In this document: piece after piece, positions 26,067 to 34,923 of the stretch
Position numbering within the stretch: position 1 is the stretch's first letter
Layout of the letters: each line of letters begins with the position of its first letter
DNA from: Actinomycetota bacterium
GTDB lineage: Bacteria > Actinomycetota > Acidimicrobiia > Acidimicrobiales > RAAP-2
Length of the DNA stretch: 50,155 bases
Assembly (NCBI GenBank): GCA_029850535.1
Contig: JARCRU010000026.1
Span: 1-50,155, forward strand
Reading direction: 5' to 3'
The notes under the pieces: model-generated
What the model saw: only the letters and a program-made list of their open reading frames with translations
Databases searched by the model: none
Told to the model about the DNA's origin: nothing
Program-made: the position numbers and the translations under genes

Positions 26067-28892
26067 TCAACTGCAACCGCTGGTAGCTCCACAACTTGAG
26101 CAGACGTAGCACGAGCCGGCGCGCTGCATCGCATTGCCGCACTGGAAACACATCGGCGCATCGATTTGCGGCGCACGACTCACCGGGCTCGCCGCCACGG
26201 TGGGCACCACACGAAGTTCATCCGATGTCGGCGAGGCACTCACGCCCAACGTGGGCGTCGCCTGCTCCACGACTTCAGGCAGGGTGGGCTGAATGCGCTC
26301 ACTCGTCGAGAGCACTCCCAGTTCCTCACGCTCGCTCGGGCTCAAGTAGTCCAGGGCCAGGCGGCGGAAGATGTAGTCCACCAGTGACGTTGCGATACGC
26401 AAGTCGGCGTCGTCCGTCATTCCCGACGGCTCGAACTTCATGTTGACGTACTTGCGCACGTACGTCGACAGTGGCACGCCGTGCTGCAATCCGAGGCTGA
26501 TCGAGATGGAGAACGCATCCATGATTCCGGCCAGCGTCGAACCCTGCTTGGACACCTTGAGGAACACCTCGCCAGGACGACCGTCCTCGTACTCGCCGAC
26601 GGTGGCGTAACCCTCGCAGTCCGCCACGCGGAAGGCGAAGGTCGTCGACACGCGCCGGCGCGGCAGACGCTCGCGCACCGCGCCCACCACGACGTGACTC
26701 CCCTCGGACTTGGCCAGTTCCAGTGCCGTCTCGAGTTTGTGGATCTTGGTGTAGAGCTCGGCCGCCACCGAGTCCGTGGCGACGACCGACGAGGACGATT
26801 CACCATCCTTCTTCGCCGTCGACAGTGGCTGACCCACTTTGCAATTGTCGCGGTAAATAGCAACGGCCTTGACCCCGAGGCGCCAGGCGTCGAGGTGCAG
26901 GTTCTCCACGTCCTCGATGGTCGCATCCTCGGGCATGTTCACCGTCTTGGAGATCGCGCCCGAGATGAAGGGCTGGATAGCTCCCATCATCTTCACGTGG
27001 CCGAGGTAGTGGATCGTGTTGTCACCCATGGAACACGCGAACACGTCGAGGTGCTCGGGCTTGAGGGCCGGTGCTCCCACGATCGACTTGTTGACGTCGA
27101 TGTAGGTAATGATGGCCTCGACCTCGTCCGGGGTGTAGCCCAGCTTGGTGAGCGCGCGCGGCACCGTCTGATTGACGATGGCCATATTGCCGCCCCCCAC
27201 CAGCTTCTTGAACTTCACGAGACCCAGGTCCGGCTCGACACCCGTGGTGTCACAGTCCATCAATAGGCCAATGGTGCCGGTCGGCGCGAGCACCGACGCC
27301 TGGGCGTTGCGCACACCGTGGCGCGCACCGAGGTCCACCGCTTCTTCCCACGCGGCCTGCGCCGCTTCCAGGATGTTCGCGGGCGCTAGGGCGGCGTCGA
27401 TCTGGTAGGCGGCGTCGCGGTGCTTGGCCAGCACCTTGATCATGGGCGCGGCGTTCTCGGCGAAGCCTTCGTGGGGCCCCATGCGTCCCGCCGTACGCGC
27501 ACTCACCGCGTAGGCGTGACCCGTCATCAACGCCGTGATCGCCGCGGCCCAAGCGCGACCCGCGTCGGAGTCGTAGGCGAGGCCCGAGGCCATGAGTAGT
27601 GCACCGAGATTCGCGTAGCCCAGTCCCAACTGACGGAACTTGCGCGAGTTCTCGCCAATCTTCTCGGTCGGGTAGTCGGCCGCCCCCACGATGATCTCCT
27701 GCGCGGTGAACAGCACGTCAATGGCCGCCTTGAAGGCCTCCACGTCGAAACGCCCGTCGTCGTGGAGGAACTTCATCAGATTGAGGCTCGCCAGGTTGCA
27801 CGCCGAGTTGTCGATGTGCATGTACTCCGAACACGGGTTCGAACCATTGATCCGGTCGGTGTTGGGTGAGGTGTGCCACGCGTTGATGGTGGTGTCGAAC
27901 TGCAGACCAGGGTCCGCACACTCCCACGCCGCGCGAGCGATCTGTCGCCAGATGTCGCGCGCCTTGAGGGTACGCACCGGCGCGCCACCGTCACGCGCGG
28001 TCAAACTCCACTCACCGTCCCTGAGGACGGCCTGCATGAAGTCGTCACTGATGCGCACCGAGTTGTTCGCGTTCTGGTACTGGATTGAGTGAATGTCCTT
28101 GCCGTCGAGGTCCATGTCGAAGCCGTTGTCGCGCAACACGCGCGCCTTCTTCTCCTCGTTGGCCTTGCACCAGATGAACTCCTCCACGTCGGGATGGTCG
28201 ACGTCCAAGATGACCATCTTGGCGGCGCGACGGGTCTTGCCCCCGGACTTGATCGTGCCGGCGGACGCGTCGGCGCCACGCATGAACGAGACGGGACCCG
28301 AGGCCGTACCGCCGCCTTCGAGCAATTCAACGCTGGAGCGGATCTTGGAGAGGTTGACACCCGCCCCGGAACCACCCTTGAAGATGATGCCCTCTTCGGT
28401 GTACCAGTTGAGGATCGAGCGCATGGAGTCCTCGACGGCCAAGATGAAGCACGCACTGCCCTGCTGGGGCACGCCCTTGACTCCGATGTTGAACCAGACG
28501 GGTGAGTTGAACGCCGCCTTCTGAGTAATCAGTAGATGCTTGAGTTCGGCGGTGAAGGCTTCGAACTCCTCCTCGTCCACGAAGTAGTCGCGCTCTTGAC
28601 CCCACGTCGCGATGGTGTCAACGATGCGGTCCACGACCTGCTTGAGACTGGTCTCGCGCTCCGGGGTCCCGAGCGTGCCGCGAAAGTACTTCTGAGCCAA
28701 GATGTTGGTAGCGTTGAACGACCACGTGGAGGGCACTTCGACGTTGAGTTGCTCGAAAGCCACGGAGCCGTCGCGGAAGTTCGAGATGCGCGCGTCGCGA
28801 CGCTCCCAGATCACTTCGTCGTAGGGGTGACGGTCGTCGGTGGTGAAGTAACGGCGAATTCCAATTCCGAGGCGCTGTGGTGCGATGGCCAT
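26067..28892 (-). CDS. nrdJ: Adenosylcobalamin-dependent (class II) ribonucleotide reductase
   Basis: 941-aa enzyme that reduces ribonucleotides to deoxyribonucleotides with a B12-generated thiyl radical, needing no oxygen. Visible features: GSACFILAVEDSM (first redox Cys), FKGGSGAGVNLSKIRSS, the active-site NPCSEYMHIDNSACNLASLNL (catalytic Asn, Cys, Glu), PTGTIGLLMDCDTTG, and a Cys-rich C-terminus (CFQCGN...CYVCSSCG), the tail expected for re-reduction of the active site. Length is normal for actinobacterial NrdJ. It has its own promoter, paired NrdR boxes and terminator. No other RNR class or nrdR gene is in the window. Confidence 0.93.
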   Translation of the reverse strand: MAIAPQRLGIGIRRYFTTDDRHPYDEVIWERRDARISNFRDGSVAFEQLNVEVPSTWSFNATNILAQKYFRGTLGTPERETSLKQVVDRIVDTIATWGQERDYFVDEEEFEAFTAELKHLLITQKAAFNSPVWFNIGVKGVPQQGSACFILAVEDSMRSILNWYTEEGIIFKGGSGAGVNLSKIRSSVELLEGGGTASGPVSFMRGADASAGTIKSGGKTRRAAKMVILDVDHPDVEEFIWCKANEEKKARVLRDNGFDMDLDGKDIHSIQYQNANNSVRISDDFMQAVLRDGEWSLTARDGGAPVRTLKARDIWRQIARAAWECADPGLQFDTTINAWHTSPNTDRINGSNPCSEYMHIDNSACNLASLNLMKFLHDDGRFDVEAFKAAIDVLFTAQEIIVGAADYPTEKIGENSRKFRQLGLGYANLGALLMASGLAYDSDAGRAWAAAITALMTGHAYAVSARTAGRMGPHEGFAENAAPMIKVLAKHRDAAYQIDAALAPANILEAAQAAWEEAVDLGARHGVRNAQASVLAPTGTIGLLMDCDTTGVEPDLGLVKFKKLVGGGNMAIVNQTVPRALTKLGYTPDEVEAIITYIDVNKSIVGAPALKPEHLDVFACSMGDNTIHYLGHVKMMGAIQPFISGAISKTVNMPEDATIEDVENLHLDAWRLGVKAVAIYRDNCKVGQPLSTAKKDGESSSSVVATDSVAAELYTKIHKLETALELAKSEGSHVVVGAVRERLPRRRVSTTFAFRVADCEGYATVGEYEDGRPGEVFLKVSKQGSTLAGIMDAFSISISLGLQHGVPLSTYVRKYVNMKFEPSGMTDDADLRIATSLVDYIFRRLALDYLSPSEREELGVLSTSERIQPTLPEVVEQATPTLGVSASPTSDELRVVPTVAASPVSRAPQIDAPMCFQCGNAMQRAGSCYVCSSCGATSGCS

Positions 28893-28985
28893 TTCATTAT
28901 CTCTTTCTTAAGTTGCTGCGTGGTGTCCGGTCCCTTGCGGCGACTGGGGTCAGAAAAGCGAGAATAGTTGTCCTCGACCTCCCAG

Positions 28986-29001
28986 CCACAATATGTAGTG
29001 G
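28986..29001. promoter_or_regulatory. NrdR box 1 (proximal)
   Basis: CCACAATATGTAGTGG matches the known NrdR consensus (ACACWATATATWGTGT) at 13 of 16 positions. It lies 31 bp, centre to centre, from box 2. NrdR represses RNR genes in response to dATP/ATP and needs two boxes on the same helix face. Confidence 0.72.
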
Positions 29002-29016
29002 TTACAACACTACGCG

Positions 29017-29032
29017 ACGCAAGATGCTGTGT
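29017..29032. promoter_or_regulatory. NrdR box 2 (distal, overlapping start site)
   Basis: ACGCAAGATGCTGTGT matches 12 of 16 consensus positions, including both outer arms except one base. It lies just downstream of the -10 hexamer and so would cover the transcription start of nrdJ. This fits repression. Confidence 0.65.
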
Positions 29033-29033
29033 C

Positions 29034-29062
29034 ATTACAGCACTGTAATTACAATTAGTCAA
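29034..29062 (-). promoter_or_regulatory. nrdJ promoter
   Basis: On the minus strand, TTGACT (-35, 29062-29057), a 17-nt spacer and TGTAAT (-10, 29039-29034). Each hexamer matches the vegetative consensus at 5 of 6 bases. The spacer also holds a TTACAG / CTGTAA palindrome (29035-29048). The expected start site is near 29027, giving a ~135-nt leader. Confidence 0.72.
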
Positions 29063-29250
29063 CCCCCTGAGGCCACATTTCCATTTTATTTGTCGTGAGA
29101 ATTGGCCAAACCCAACAAAATTGGCCTTCTAGAGCCCTTCCCTGGTCGCACGTCGAGTTAGCTCGCTGGATCTCCAACGGTCGGACCCACGGAACCGCCC
29201 CCGCGAGCATTTCATTCGGGTCTCGAATCGAGTGGAACAGGTCCTCGAAC

Positions 29251-29460
29251 TCAGTGAGGCGTGTCACGGAAGCGACGTAACGCGACGAGCGACCAGATCG
29301 CCTCGACGACGCCGAAGGGCCACGCGCCCGACAAGAAGCCGTAGAGACTCGACAGCGCGCAACCGAGCGCGAAGGCGGCGATGAAGCCGCGCGCGCGTTG
29401 CTCCAGCGCGTACATCAACATCATGAAACTCACGGCGACAACGCCGTAGAGCGTAATCAC
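29251..29460 (-). CDS. Small conserved membrane protein
   Basis: 69 aa with two or three hydrophobic segments (LYGVVAVSFMMLMYAL, FIAAFALGCALSSLYGFL, PFGVVEAIWSLVAL) and short charged ends. It resembles small uncharacterised actinobacterial membrane proteins ending in GVVEAxWxLVALRR. Its ATG overlaps the racemase stop by 4 bp, which supports it being real. Function unknown. Confidence 0.7.
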   Translation of the reverse strand: MITLYGVVAVSFMMLMYALEQRARGFIAAFALGCALSSLYGFLSGAWPFGVVEAIWSLVALRRFRDTPH

Positions 29461-30161
29461 GAGGACGTCGCCTGGCCCTCGAGAGCGCCCAGCAGTGAGC
29501 GCACGTGGGCCTTCGTGGAATCGACCACAGCGAATTCCGCCACGTCCTCGTCAACGAGCAATCCGAACTCGGTGCAGCACAGCCCTACGGTGTCGGCACC
29601 GCGCGACACGAGATCGGCCCCGATCTCCAGCAGTCGTTCTCGCGAGAGCGCCGACACCACTCCTCGAGTGAGTTCCTCGTAGATGATGCGCTGCAGATCC
29701 CTCGTCTGCCCCTCATCGGGGCGCACCACCTCAACGCCGCGCTCCTCGATGTCACGCGCGTAGAAATCTTGTTCGATGACGTACCTGGTCCCCATGAGCC
29801 CCACGCATCGCCCCCCGAGCGACCACACCGCCTCCGCGACGCAGGCACGGATGTCGACGACCTCGCAGTCGACCGCGGCGGCCACCTCGGCGAAATTACG
29901 ATGCATGGTGTTGGCGCCGATACCGATGACGCTCGCCCCACCGGCCACCAGGCGCCGGGCGGCGTCGGCCAGGATCTGCCCCGTCGCGTTCCAGTCGTGT
30001 GCGCGCTGCAACTCGACGATCGCCGCCATGTCGAGCGAGTCGACGATGACGCGCGGCTGCGACCAGGGCGAGTCGCCGACGTGGAACTGGTTGAAGTAAC
30101 GGTAGTAGGACGCGGTCGACTCCCAGGAGAGTCCCCCGATCAGTCCGATGCGCCCGCTCAC
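29457..30161 (-). CDS. Aspartate/glutamate racemase-family amino-acid racemase
   Basis: 234-aa PLP-independent racemase of the Asp/Glu/hydantoin family: IGLIGGLSWEST start, ANTMHRNF block and GLCCTEFGLL with the C-terminal catalytic Cys. In symmetric racemases the first block carries a Cys two residues before Thr. Here it is Ala (GANTMH), as in the asymmetric YgeA/RacX-like branch, so substrate range or reversibility may differ. GTG start shares one base with the aminotransferase stop (TAGTG). Adjacent aminotransferase suggests amino-acid metabolism. Confidence 0.82.
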   Translation of the reverse strand: MSGRIGLIGGLSWESTASYYRYFNQFHVGDSPWSQPRVIVDSLDMAAIVELQRAHDWNATGQILADAARRLVAGGASVIGIGANTMHRNFAEVAAAVDCEVVDIRACVAEAVWSLGGRCVGLMGTRYVIEQDFYARDIEERGVEVVRPDEGQTRDLQRIIYEELTRGVVSALSRERLLEIGADLVSRGADTVGLCCTEFGLLVDEDVAEFAVVDSTKAHVRSLLGALEGQATSS

Positions 30162-31360
30162 TAATTCAACTGGGGCAGGGCTCGCTTCAAATTGCGAATC
30201 GCCTGTTGGGTTCGCAACTCATTCTCGATCAGGGCGAATCGCACGTGCCCATCGCCGCCCTCGCCGAAGCCCACCCCGGGGCTGGTGGCCACTTCGGCTT
30301 CGGTGATGAGAAAAGTCGAGAACTCGAGCGAGGACATCTCCGCGTAGGGCTCAGGAATCGGTGCCCAGATGAACATCGAACCCTTGGGCGCGGCCACCGA
30401 CCAACCGATGCGATTGAGTCCACCAATCAGCGTGTCGCGACGAACCTGGTAGACCTCACGCAGCAAGTCCGGGTAGTCCGACGCTTCGTTCATCGCCACG
30501 ATGGCGGCGATCTGCACCGGCTGAAAGGTTCCGTAGTCGAGGTAGCTCTTGAGCTTGGTGAGCGCGGCGACGATCTCGGCGTTGCCCACCATGAAGCCCA
30601 CGCGCCAGCCAGCCATCGAGAAGGACTTGGTCAAGGTGTAGAGCTCAACACAACATTCCTTGGCGCGCGGCACCTGCAGGATCGAAGGTGGCTGATAGCC
30701 GTCGAAGCCAAGGTCGGCGTAGGCGAAGTCGTGACAGATGATGACGTCGCGCTCGAGGGCAAAATTGACGAGGCGCTCCATAAAGGCGAGGTCGACACTC
30801 GCACTGGTCGGGTTGTGCGGGAAGGAACAGATGATGACGCGCGGCTTCACGCTGGCCCTCTCCCACGCCGCGAGCAGGCCCTCGAAGAAATCGTCGCCGG
30901 GATCGTTCGTGCTCGCGCCCGGGTCGACCATGGGCACCGTGATCACCTGGGCCCCGGCGAAGCCCGGACCCGCCAAGTGGATCGGGTAGCTCGGCGAGGG
31001 GACGATCGCGGTGTCGCCGGGTCCGAGCAGCACCCACATCAAGTGGGTCAGTCCCTCCTTAGCCCCAATCGTCGTCACGACCTCGGTATCGGGATCGAGG
31101 TCGACGTCGAACACCTTTTTATAGCGCGTGGCCATCGCGAGTCGCAGGTTCGGAAGACCCCGACTGGCGCTGTAACGGTGATTCTTGGGGTTGTGCGCGG
31201 CCTCGGCCAACTTCTCGACCGCTAAGTCCGGACTCGGCAGGTCGGGATTACCGAAGCCGAAGTCGACGATGTCGCGACCGTGCGAGCGCGCCTGCGCCTT
31301 GAGACCATTGATCGTGGCGAAGACGTAGGGTGGCAAGCCATTGATGCGACGAAATTCCAT
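30161..31360 (-). CDS. alaC: AlaC-like class I/II aminotransferase
   Basis: 399-aa fold-type I PLP aminotransferase. The N-terminus MEFRRINGLPPYVFATIN and FGFGNPDLPSP match the AlaC/LL-DAP-aminotransferase-like group. PLP residues visible: SFPHNPTSAS (Asn), HDFAYADLGF (Asp/Tyr) and the Schiff-base Lys in TLTKSFSMAGWRVGF. The likely reaction is alanine-glutamate transamination, though a related amino acid is possible. The frame also has a TTG one codon earlier, and ATG 31360 is preferred. Co-oriented and nearly fused to the racemase. Confidence 0.85.
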   Translation of the reverse strand: MEFRRINGLPPYVFATINGLKAQARSHGRDIVDFGFGNPDLPSPDLAVEKLAEAAHNPKNHRYSASRGLPNLRLAMATRYKKVFDVDLDPDTEVVTTIGAKEGLTHLMWVLLGPGDTAIVPSPSYPIHLAGPGFAGAQVITVPMVDPGASTNDPGDDFFEGLLAAWERASVKPRVIICSFPHNPTSASVDLAFMERLVNFALERDVIICHDFAYADLGFDGYQPPSILQVPRAKECCVELYTLTKSFSMAGWRVGFMVGNAEIVAALTKLKSYLDYGTFQPVQIAAIVAMNEASDYPDLLREVYQVRRDTLIGGLNRIGWSVAAPKGSMFIWAPIPEPYAEMSSLEFSTFLITEAEVATSPGVGFGEGGDGHVRFALIENELRTQQAIRNLKRALPQLN

Positions 31361-31372
31361 CAAAGGAATTTA

Positions 31373-32050
31373 TCATTCGCCTCGTTCTCGCCAGTTCGCC
31401 AGCTCGTCGAGGTCGACGCCGGGGCCGAAGACGGCCCACTGGACACCGGCGGCGCGTAACTGGTCCAAGTGGGCTCCGACGTTCTCACGCGCGGGTCCCG
31501 CCCACGTCACGGGACCGATCAAGGACTGTCGCTGGAGCCGATCGACCTCGGCGTCCCAGAGATTGAGGGTGACCCCGAGTCGTCGCGCCAGCTCGTTGGT
31601 GGCCTCGGCGCCCGCGCCGATCCACACCGGCATCTCGTCGCTCACGGCCCGCGCCACCAGTTCGACCTCGGCGCGACGTTGCGCGGGACTGGCGAAGTTG
31701 AGTCCGTAGGCTTCTAGTTCGTCGCGGGATTTGGTGTCGCCCGTGCCCAGCGCCGCGATCACGCGACCGGGGGCGATCGAGGCCAGCGAGCGAAACTGCT
31801 CGATGAGGTGCGCCGCGCCCACCATGCCCACGCGCGCCACGAGGGGCCCGACGTGCAGCGTCGGACAGCGCGCGGCGACGGCGGCGAGAACGGGGAACGG
31901 CGCGAACGACGCTCGCGAGGGTGAGCCCATGGGCCAGAGGTGGTCGTAGGCGAAGACGCCGTCGAGGCCACGCGTCTCGCAATCGTTCGCGACCTCCAAG
32001 GCGTCCACGAGAGAATCGCGGAACGTCGGCACGATCACGCCGAGTCTCAT
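31373..32050 (-). CDS. LLM-family (luciferase-like, probably F420-dependent) oxidoreductase
   Basis: 225 aa. N-terminal beta-barrel features of the luciferase-like monooxygenase family (RLGVIVPTFRD, GLDGVFAYDHLWP, LHVGPLVARVG, GRVIAALGTGD, PVWIGAGAEATNELARRLG). It is shorter than typical members (280-340 aa). The missing part is mostly the insertion regions, not the ends, so it may be a compact variant. The true start is the ATG at 32050, overlapping the ROK stop by 4 bp; a longer open frame upstream is a shadow. Cofactor F420 or FMN cannot be decided from sequence. Confidence 0.75.
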   Translation of the reverse strand: MRLGVIVPTFRDSLVDALEVANDCETRGLDGVFAYDHLWPMGSPSRASFAPFPVLAAVAARCPTLHVGPLVARVGMVGAAHLIEQFRSLASIAPGRVIAALGTGDTKSRDELEAYGLNFASPAQRRAEVELVARAVSDEMPVWIGAGAEATNELARRLGVTLNLWDAEVDRLQRQSLIGPVTWAGPARENVGAHLDQLRAAGVQWAVFGPGVDLDELANWRERGE

Positions 32051-33018
32051 GGCTGACGGTCGAAGGCCACCTTGGCGGCGCCCAGCGCCCCGGCGTGAAC
32101 GGTGAGTCCCGAGGAAGTCACGACGATGGGGGGACGTTTGTCGTAGCCGAAGGTCAATTCCGCCAGGTACTCGCGAGCGCTGGGCAGGAGTTGATCGGCG
32201 GCGGCCGAGAGGCCACCCCCGATGACGAAGTGTCCCGTGTCGAGGATGGCGATCAGATTCGCCAGTCCGCGCGCGAGCCACCACGCCACCTCCTGCATCA
32301 GCGCCTGGGCCTCGTCGAGTCCTTGACTCGCCGCGCGCGTCACGTCCTCACCACGCACGTTCTGCGCGCCCCCGCGCTCGGCCGTCAGGTGCGGCAAGCG
32401 ACCCTCGGCGGCCCACTCAAAGGCGAGGCGCGCGAGCCCGTTACCCGACGCGTATCGCTCCCAGCAGCCATACCCACCGCACCCACAGAGCACCCCTCGC
32501 GCCTCGACGGCCATGTGGCCGATCTCCCCACCGAAACCGCTTTGGCCGCGCACCAACTCGCCGTTAGCGATGATCCCGCCACCGATTCCCGTGCCCAGTG
32601 TCACCATCACGAAGTTGTCGACTCCGCGACCGGCCCCCCAGGCGTACTCGCCCAGCGCCGCGCAGTTCCCGTCGTTCTCCATGTAGACCAACCCAGCACC
32701 GATCGACGTCTGCAGCAGTTCCGGGAACGACGCGCCCGACACGGTCTGCAGGTTCGGCGCGAAGGCCAGTCGTCCGTCGCGACGCACCATGCCCGGCATC
32801 CCGATGCCGATCGGCAGAGTACTCATGGCCAACTCGTGGCGCTCGGCGAAGGTCGTGACTTGCTCGGCCAGTACCTTGGCGGTCGCGGCACCGGCGCCAC
32901 CTTGGGCGTCGTGTGGAGTGGAGGTGCGCAACTCGTCGAGAATCTCGCCGTCACGACTCACCAACACCGCCAGCGCCTTGGTACCACCGACGTCGAGTCC
33001 CACCGCGACGTCGCTCAC
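32047..33018 (-). CDS. ROK-family sugar kinase (glucokinase-like)
   Basis: 323 aa. ATP-binding DVGGTKALAVLV, substrate-binding FPELLQ and ENDGNCAALGE, phosphate loop LGTGIGGGII, GEIGHMAVE (His) and the ROK zinc motif CGCGGYGCWERYASG are all present, so an active sugar kinase is expected. Glucose is the most likely substrate in actinobacteria. Overlaps neighbours by 4 bp on both sides, indicating one transcript with the SRPBCC and LLM genes. Confidence 0.9.
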   Translation of the reverse strand: MSDVAVGLDVGGTKALAVLVSRDGEILDELRTSTPHDAQGGAGAATAKVLAEQVTTFAERHELAMSTLPIGIGMPGMVRRDGRLAFAPNLQTVSGASFPELLQTSIGAGLVYMENDGNCAALGEYAWGAGRGVDNFVMVTLGTGIGGGIIANGELVRGQSGFGGEIGHMAVEARGVLCGCGGYGCWERYASGNGLARLAFEWAAEGRLPHLTAERGGAQNVRGEDVTRAASQGLDEAQALMQEVAWWLARGLANLIAILDTGHFVIGGGLSAAADQLLPSAREYLAELTFGYDKRPPIVVTSSGLTVHAGALGAAKVAFDRQP

Positions 33019-33461
33019 GAGAGGACCTCGACACGGGTCTTGAGCTCGACCAACGCGTGACGCTGGATACGAGACGCGGCGCGCGCCTGGATGAACTGAG
33101 GCACGGGGACCGCGAGGGCGACCTCGAGCTCGTAGGTGACGGTGGTCATCATGATGTCGGGGCCACCCATGAAATGGTACGAACCATTCATGGTCTCGGT
33201 GACGTCACCCCACGTCTGGTGCCAACTCAACGCCGCGGGGGCGTGGCTGTAGTCGTAGCGCAACGCGTAGCGAGTGGAACGGCCGAAGGCCGCGGCGCGA
33301 AAAGCCACCTCGAGGGCGCGGCCCTCGCTGTCGCGTTCGAGGACCTCGATACTCTTGAGGTCGCCCACCCATTGGCGGTACTGGTCGAAGTCGACGACGA
33401 CGGAGTACACCGCCGACGGCGCGGCCGCTACGACTATTGACTGCGTCGCACGCTGAACCAC
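33015..33461 (-). CDS. SRPBCC (START/polyketide-cyclase-like) protein
   Basis: 148-aa helix-grip lipid-binding fold: QSIVVAAAPSAVYSVVVDFDQY at the N-terminus, SWHQTWGDVTETMNGSYHF in the middle and a long C-terminal helix. No catalytic residues can be assigned. It sits next to a PimB-like transferase. A similar pairing (Rv2185c near pimB Rv2188c) is known in mycobacteria, so a role near phosphatidylinositol mannoside or envelope lipid metabolism is possible. Confidence 0.72.
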   Translation of the reverse strand: MVQRATQSIVVAAAPSAVYSVVVDFDQYRQWVGDLKSIEVLERDSEGRALEVAFRAAAFGRSTRYALRYDYSHAPAALSWHQTWGDVTETMNGSYHFMGGPDIMMTTVTYELEVALAVPVPQFIQARAASRIQRHALVELKTRVEVLS

Positions 33462-33495
33462 GACACCTCCTTCCTCCCCACTTTAGACAGCCCCG

Positions 33496-34653
33496 TCAGG
33501 GCACCGGATGAGTGGCACCGTGGTCGTAGGTGGCCAACCCCGAGGCGAGGCGCTGGGCGAGCACCCGCCAGTCGAACTGTTGCACCGCCAGGGCCCGGGC
33601 GTGGAGGGCATAATCGGCGCGCAACGACGCGTCCGCGAGCAATTGCGACATTGCCGCGGCGAGTTCGTTCTCACTGCGCGGATTGGCGACCACCAGTCCC
33701 GATACCCCGTGGCGCACGGCTTCGTGGCTGCCACCGGAACGTCCGGCCACCTGCGCCACTCCTGAGGCACCGGCCTCGAGGAACACGATGCCAAAACCCT
33801 CCTGCTCGAGCCCCGCCCACCGACTGCGACAGTCCATGACCATCAGGTCGCTCGCGCCCAGCCACGCGGGTAGGTCCTCGTCGTCCACCCGGCCGAGAAA
33901 GACCACCGGGGCCGAGATTGTCTTCGCCATTCTCTCCAGTCGCGCGCGGTCGCGACCCGCGCCGCCAATGGCCACCTGGAGATCCGGGAACGTGTCAACG
34001 AGAAGAGCACTCGCGCGGATCAGCGTATCCATACCCTTTCGCGGCACCAGTCGCGAGTACGAACTCACTAAGAGTGCCGACGGCGAGAGACCGAGCGACG
34101 AGCGCACCGCCTCGCGGCGCGCCGGATCGAGTGGCACGAAGCGCTCGGTGTCGACCCCGGGTGGGACTTGGATGGTCGGGGGCATCCACTCAGCCGCATT
34201 GCGTAGGGCCTCAGCATGTGGATAGCTGCCCGCGCAGACCGCGACCTCGGCGTGTCGCAAGACGTAGCGCAGACTCGACGCGACGAGGGGCAACCGGCCC
34301 GGTACGGTCACCTCGGCGCCGTGCAACACCACCCCGTAGGGACGCGAGAGTCGCGGGCCGAGGAGTCCGAGCGGCCAGGCCGGATCAAGCAACACCAGGT
34401 CGGGTTGATGTCGTTCAATGGCCGCTTCGATCGCCAACAAGGTTCGCCGGGTCGGCCAGATCAGCGTGGGGGTCCTCACCCGCTCGATCACCACTTCACT
34501 GGCGGCGTCGAACGCGGCGGCGTCGGGGTGCGAAGCGGCCGTCAGTACCACGGCACGCCCGGGTTCGAGTCGGCGCCACAGTTCGTGGAGGTAGACCTGG
34601 ATTCCACCCGTCTTGGGCGGATAGTCGTTGGTCACCAGAAGGTGGCGGGCCAT
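33496..34653 (-). CDS. pimB: GT4 glycosyltransferase, PimB-like (phosphatidylinositol mannosyltransferase)
   Basis: 385-aa GT-B retaining glycosyltransferase. N-terminal acceptor domain starts with TNDYPPKTGGIQVYLHEL, a signature of the PimB/WcaC-like group. The C-terminal donor domain has SYSRLVPRKGMDTLIRA and EQEGFGIVFLEAGASG (the E-x7-E motif). Probably adds mannose from GDP-mannose to a phosphatidylinositol mannoside at the membrane. Assignment to PimB is by resemblance, and another envelope GT4 remains possible. Confidence 0.75.
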   Translation of the reverse strand: MARHLLVTNDYPPKTGGIQVYLHELWRRLEPGRAVVLTAASHPDAAAFDAASEVVIERVRTPTLIWPTRRTLLAIEAAIERHQPDLVLLDPAWPLGLLGPRLSRPYGVVLHGAEVTVPGRLPLVASSLRYVLRHAEVAVCAGSYPHAEALRNAAEWMPPTIQVPPGVDTERFVPLDPARREAVRSSLGLSPSALLVSSYSRLVPRKGMDTLIRASALLVDTFPDLQVAIGGAGRDRARLERMAKTISAPVVFLGRVDDEDLPAWLGASDLMVMDCRSRWAGLEQEGFGIVFLEAGASGVAQVAGRSGGSHEAVRHGVSGLVVANPRSENELAAAMSQLLADASLRADYALHARALAVQQFDWRVLAQRLASGLATYDHGATHPVP

Positions 34654-34677
34654 CCACCCACGCTAGTGGGCGTGCGC

Positions 34678-34884
34678 TCAGCCCTCGGTGCGGAGTCGAT
34701 GGAACTTGAGTCGTGGAATCATGCCCTGACTCGACAACAACCCCGCTACACCCGCGAGTTCACTACTCAGCGTCAACTCCTCGGGCTCGTCCCCGAGTAC
34801 GAAACTCACGAGGCAGTCCTCGCAGTCGGGGGTGGAACGACGCACGCAATCACCGCAGCTAATAGACAACTCGATACCGGACAC
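34678..34884 (-). CDS. Small Cys-rich (zinc-ribbon-like) protein
   Basis: 68 aa with CGDC and CEDC separated by seven residues, suggesting a four-Cys metal site, then LVSFVLGD and a short helix. Start GTG at 34884 is chosen because AAGGGG lies 4 nt upstream; an ATG at 34908 would add eight residues. No named family is recognised with certainty, though similar CxDC proteins occur in actinobacteria beside envelope glycosyltransferases. Function unknown. Confidence 0.62.
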   Translation of the reverse strand: MSGIELSISCGDCVRRSTPDCEDCLVSFVLGDEPEELTLSSELAGVAGLLSSQGMIPRLKFHRLRTEG

Positions 34885-34923
34885 GATGCCCCTTTCAGTC
34901 AGGGACATCTTCGTCGGTACCTG

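Noticed and set aside
29102..29132. GGCCAA / TTGGCC inverted repeat after the small membrane protein gene
   Set aside because: Only 6 bp with an 11-nt loop and no T-tract. Too weak to call a terminator.
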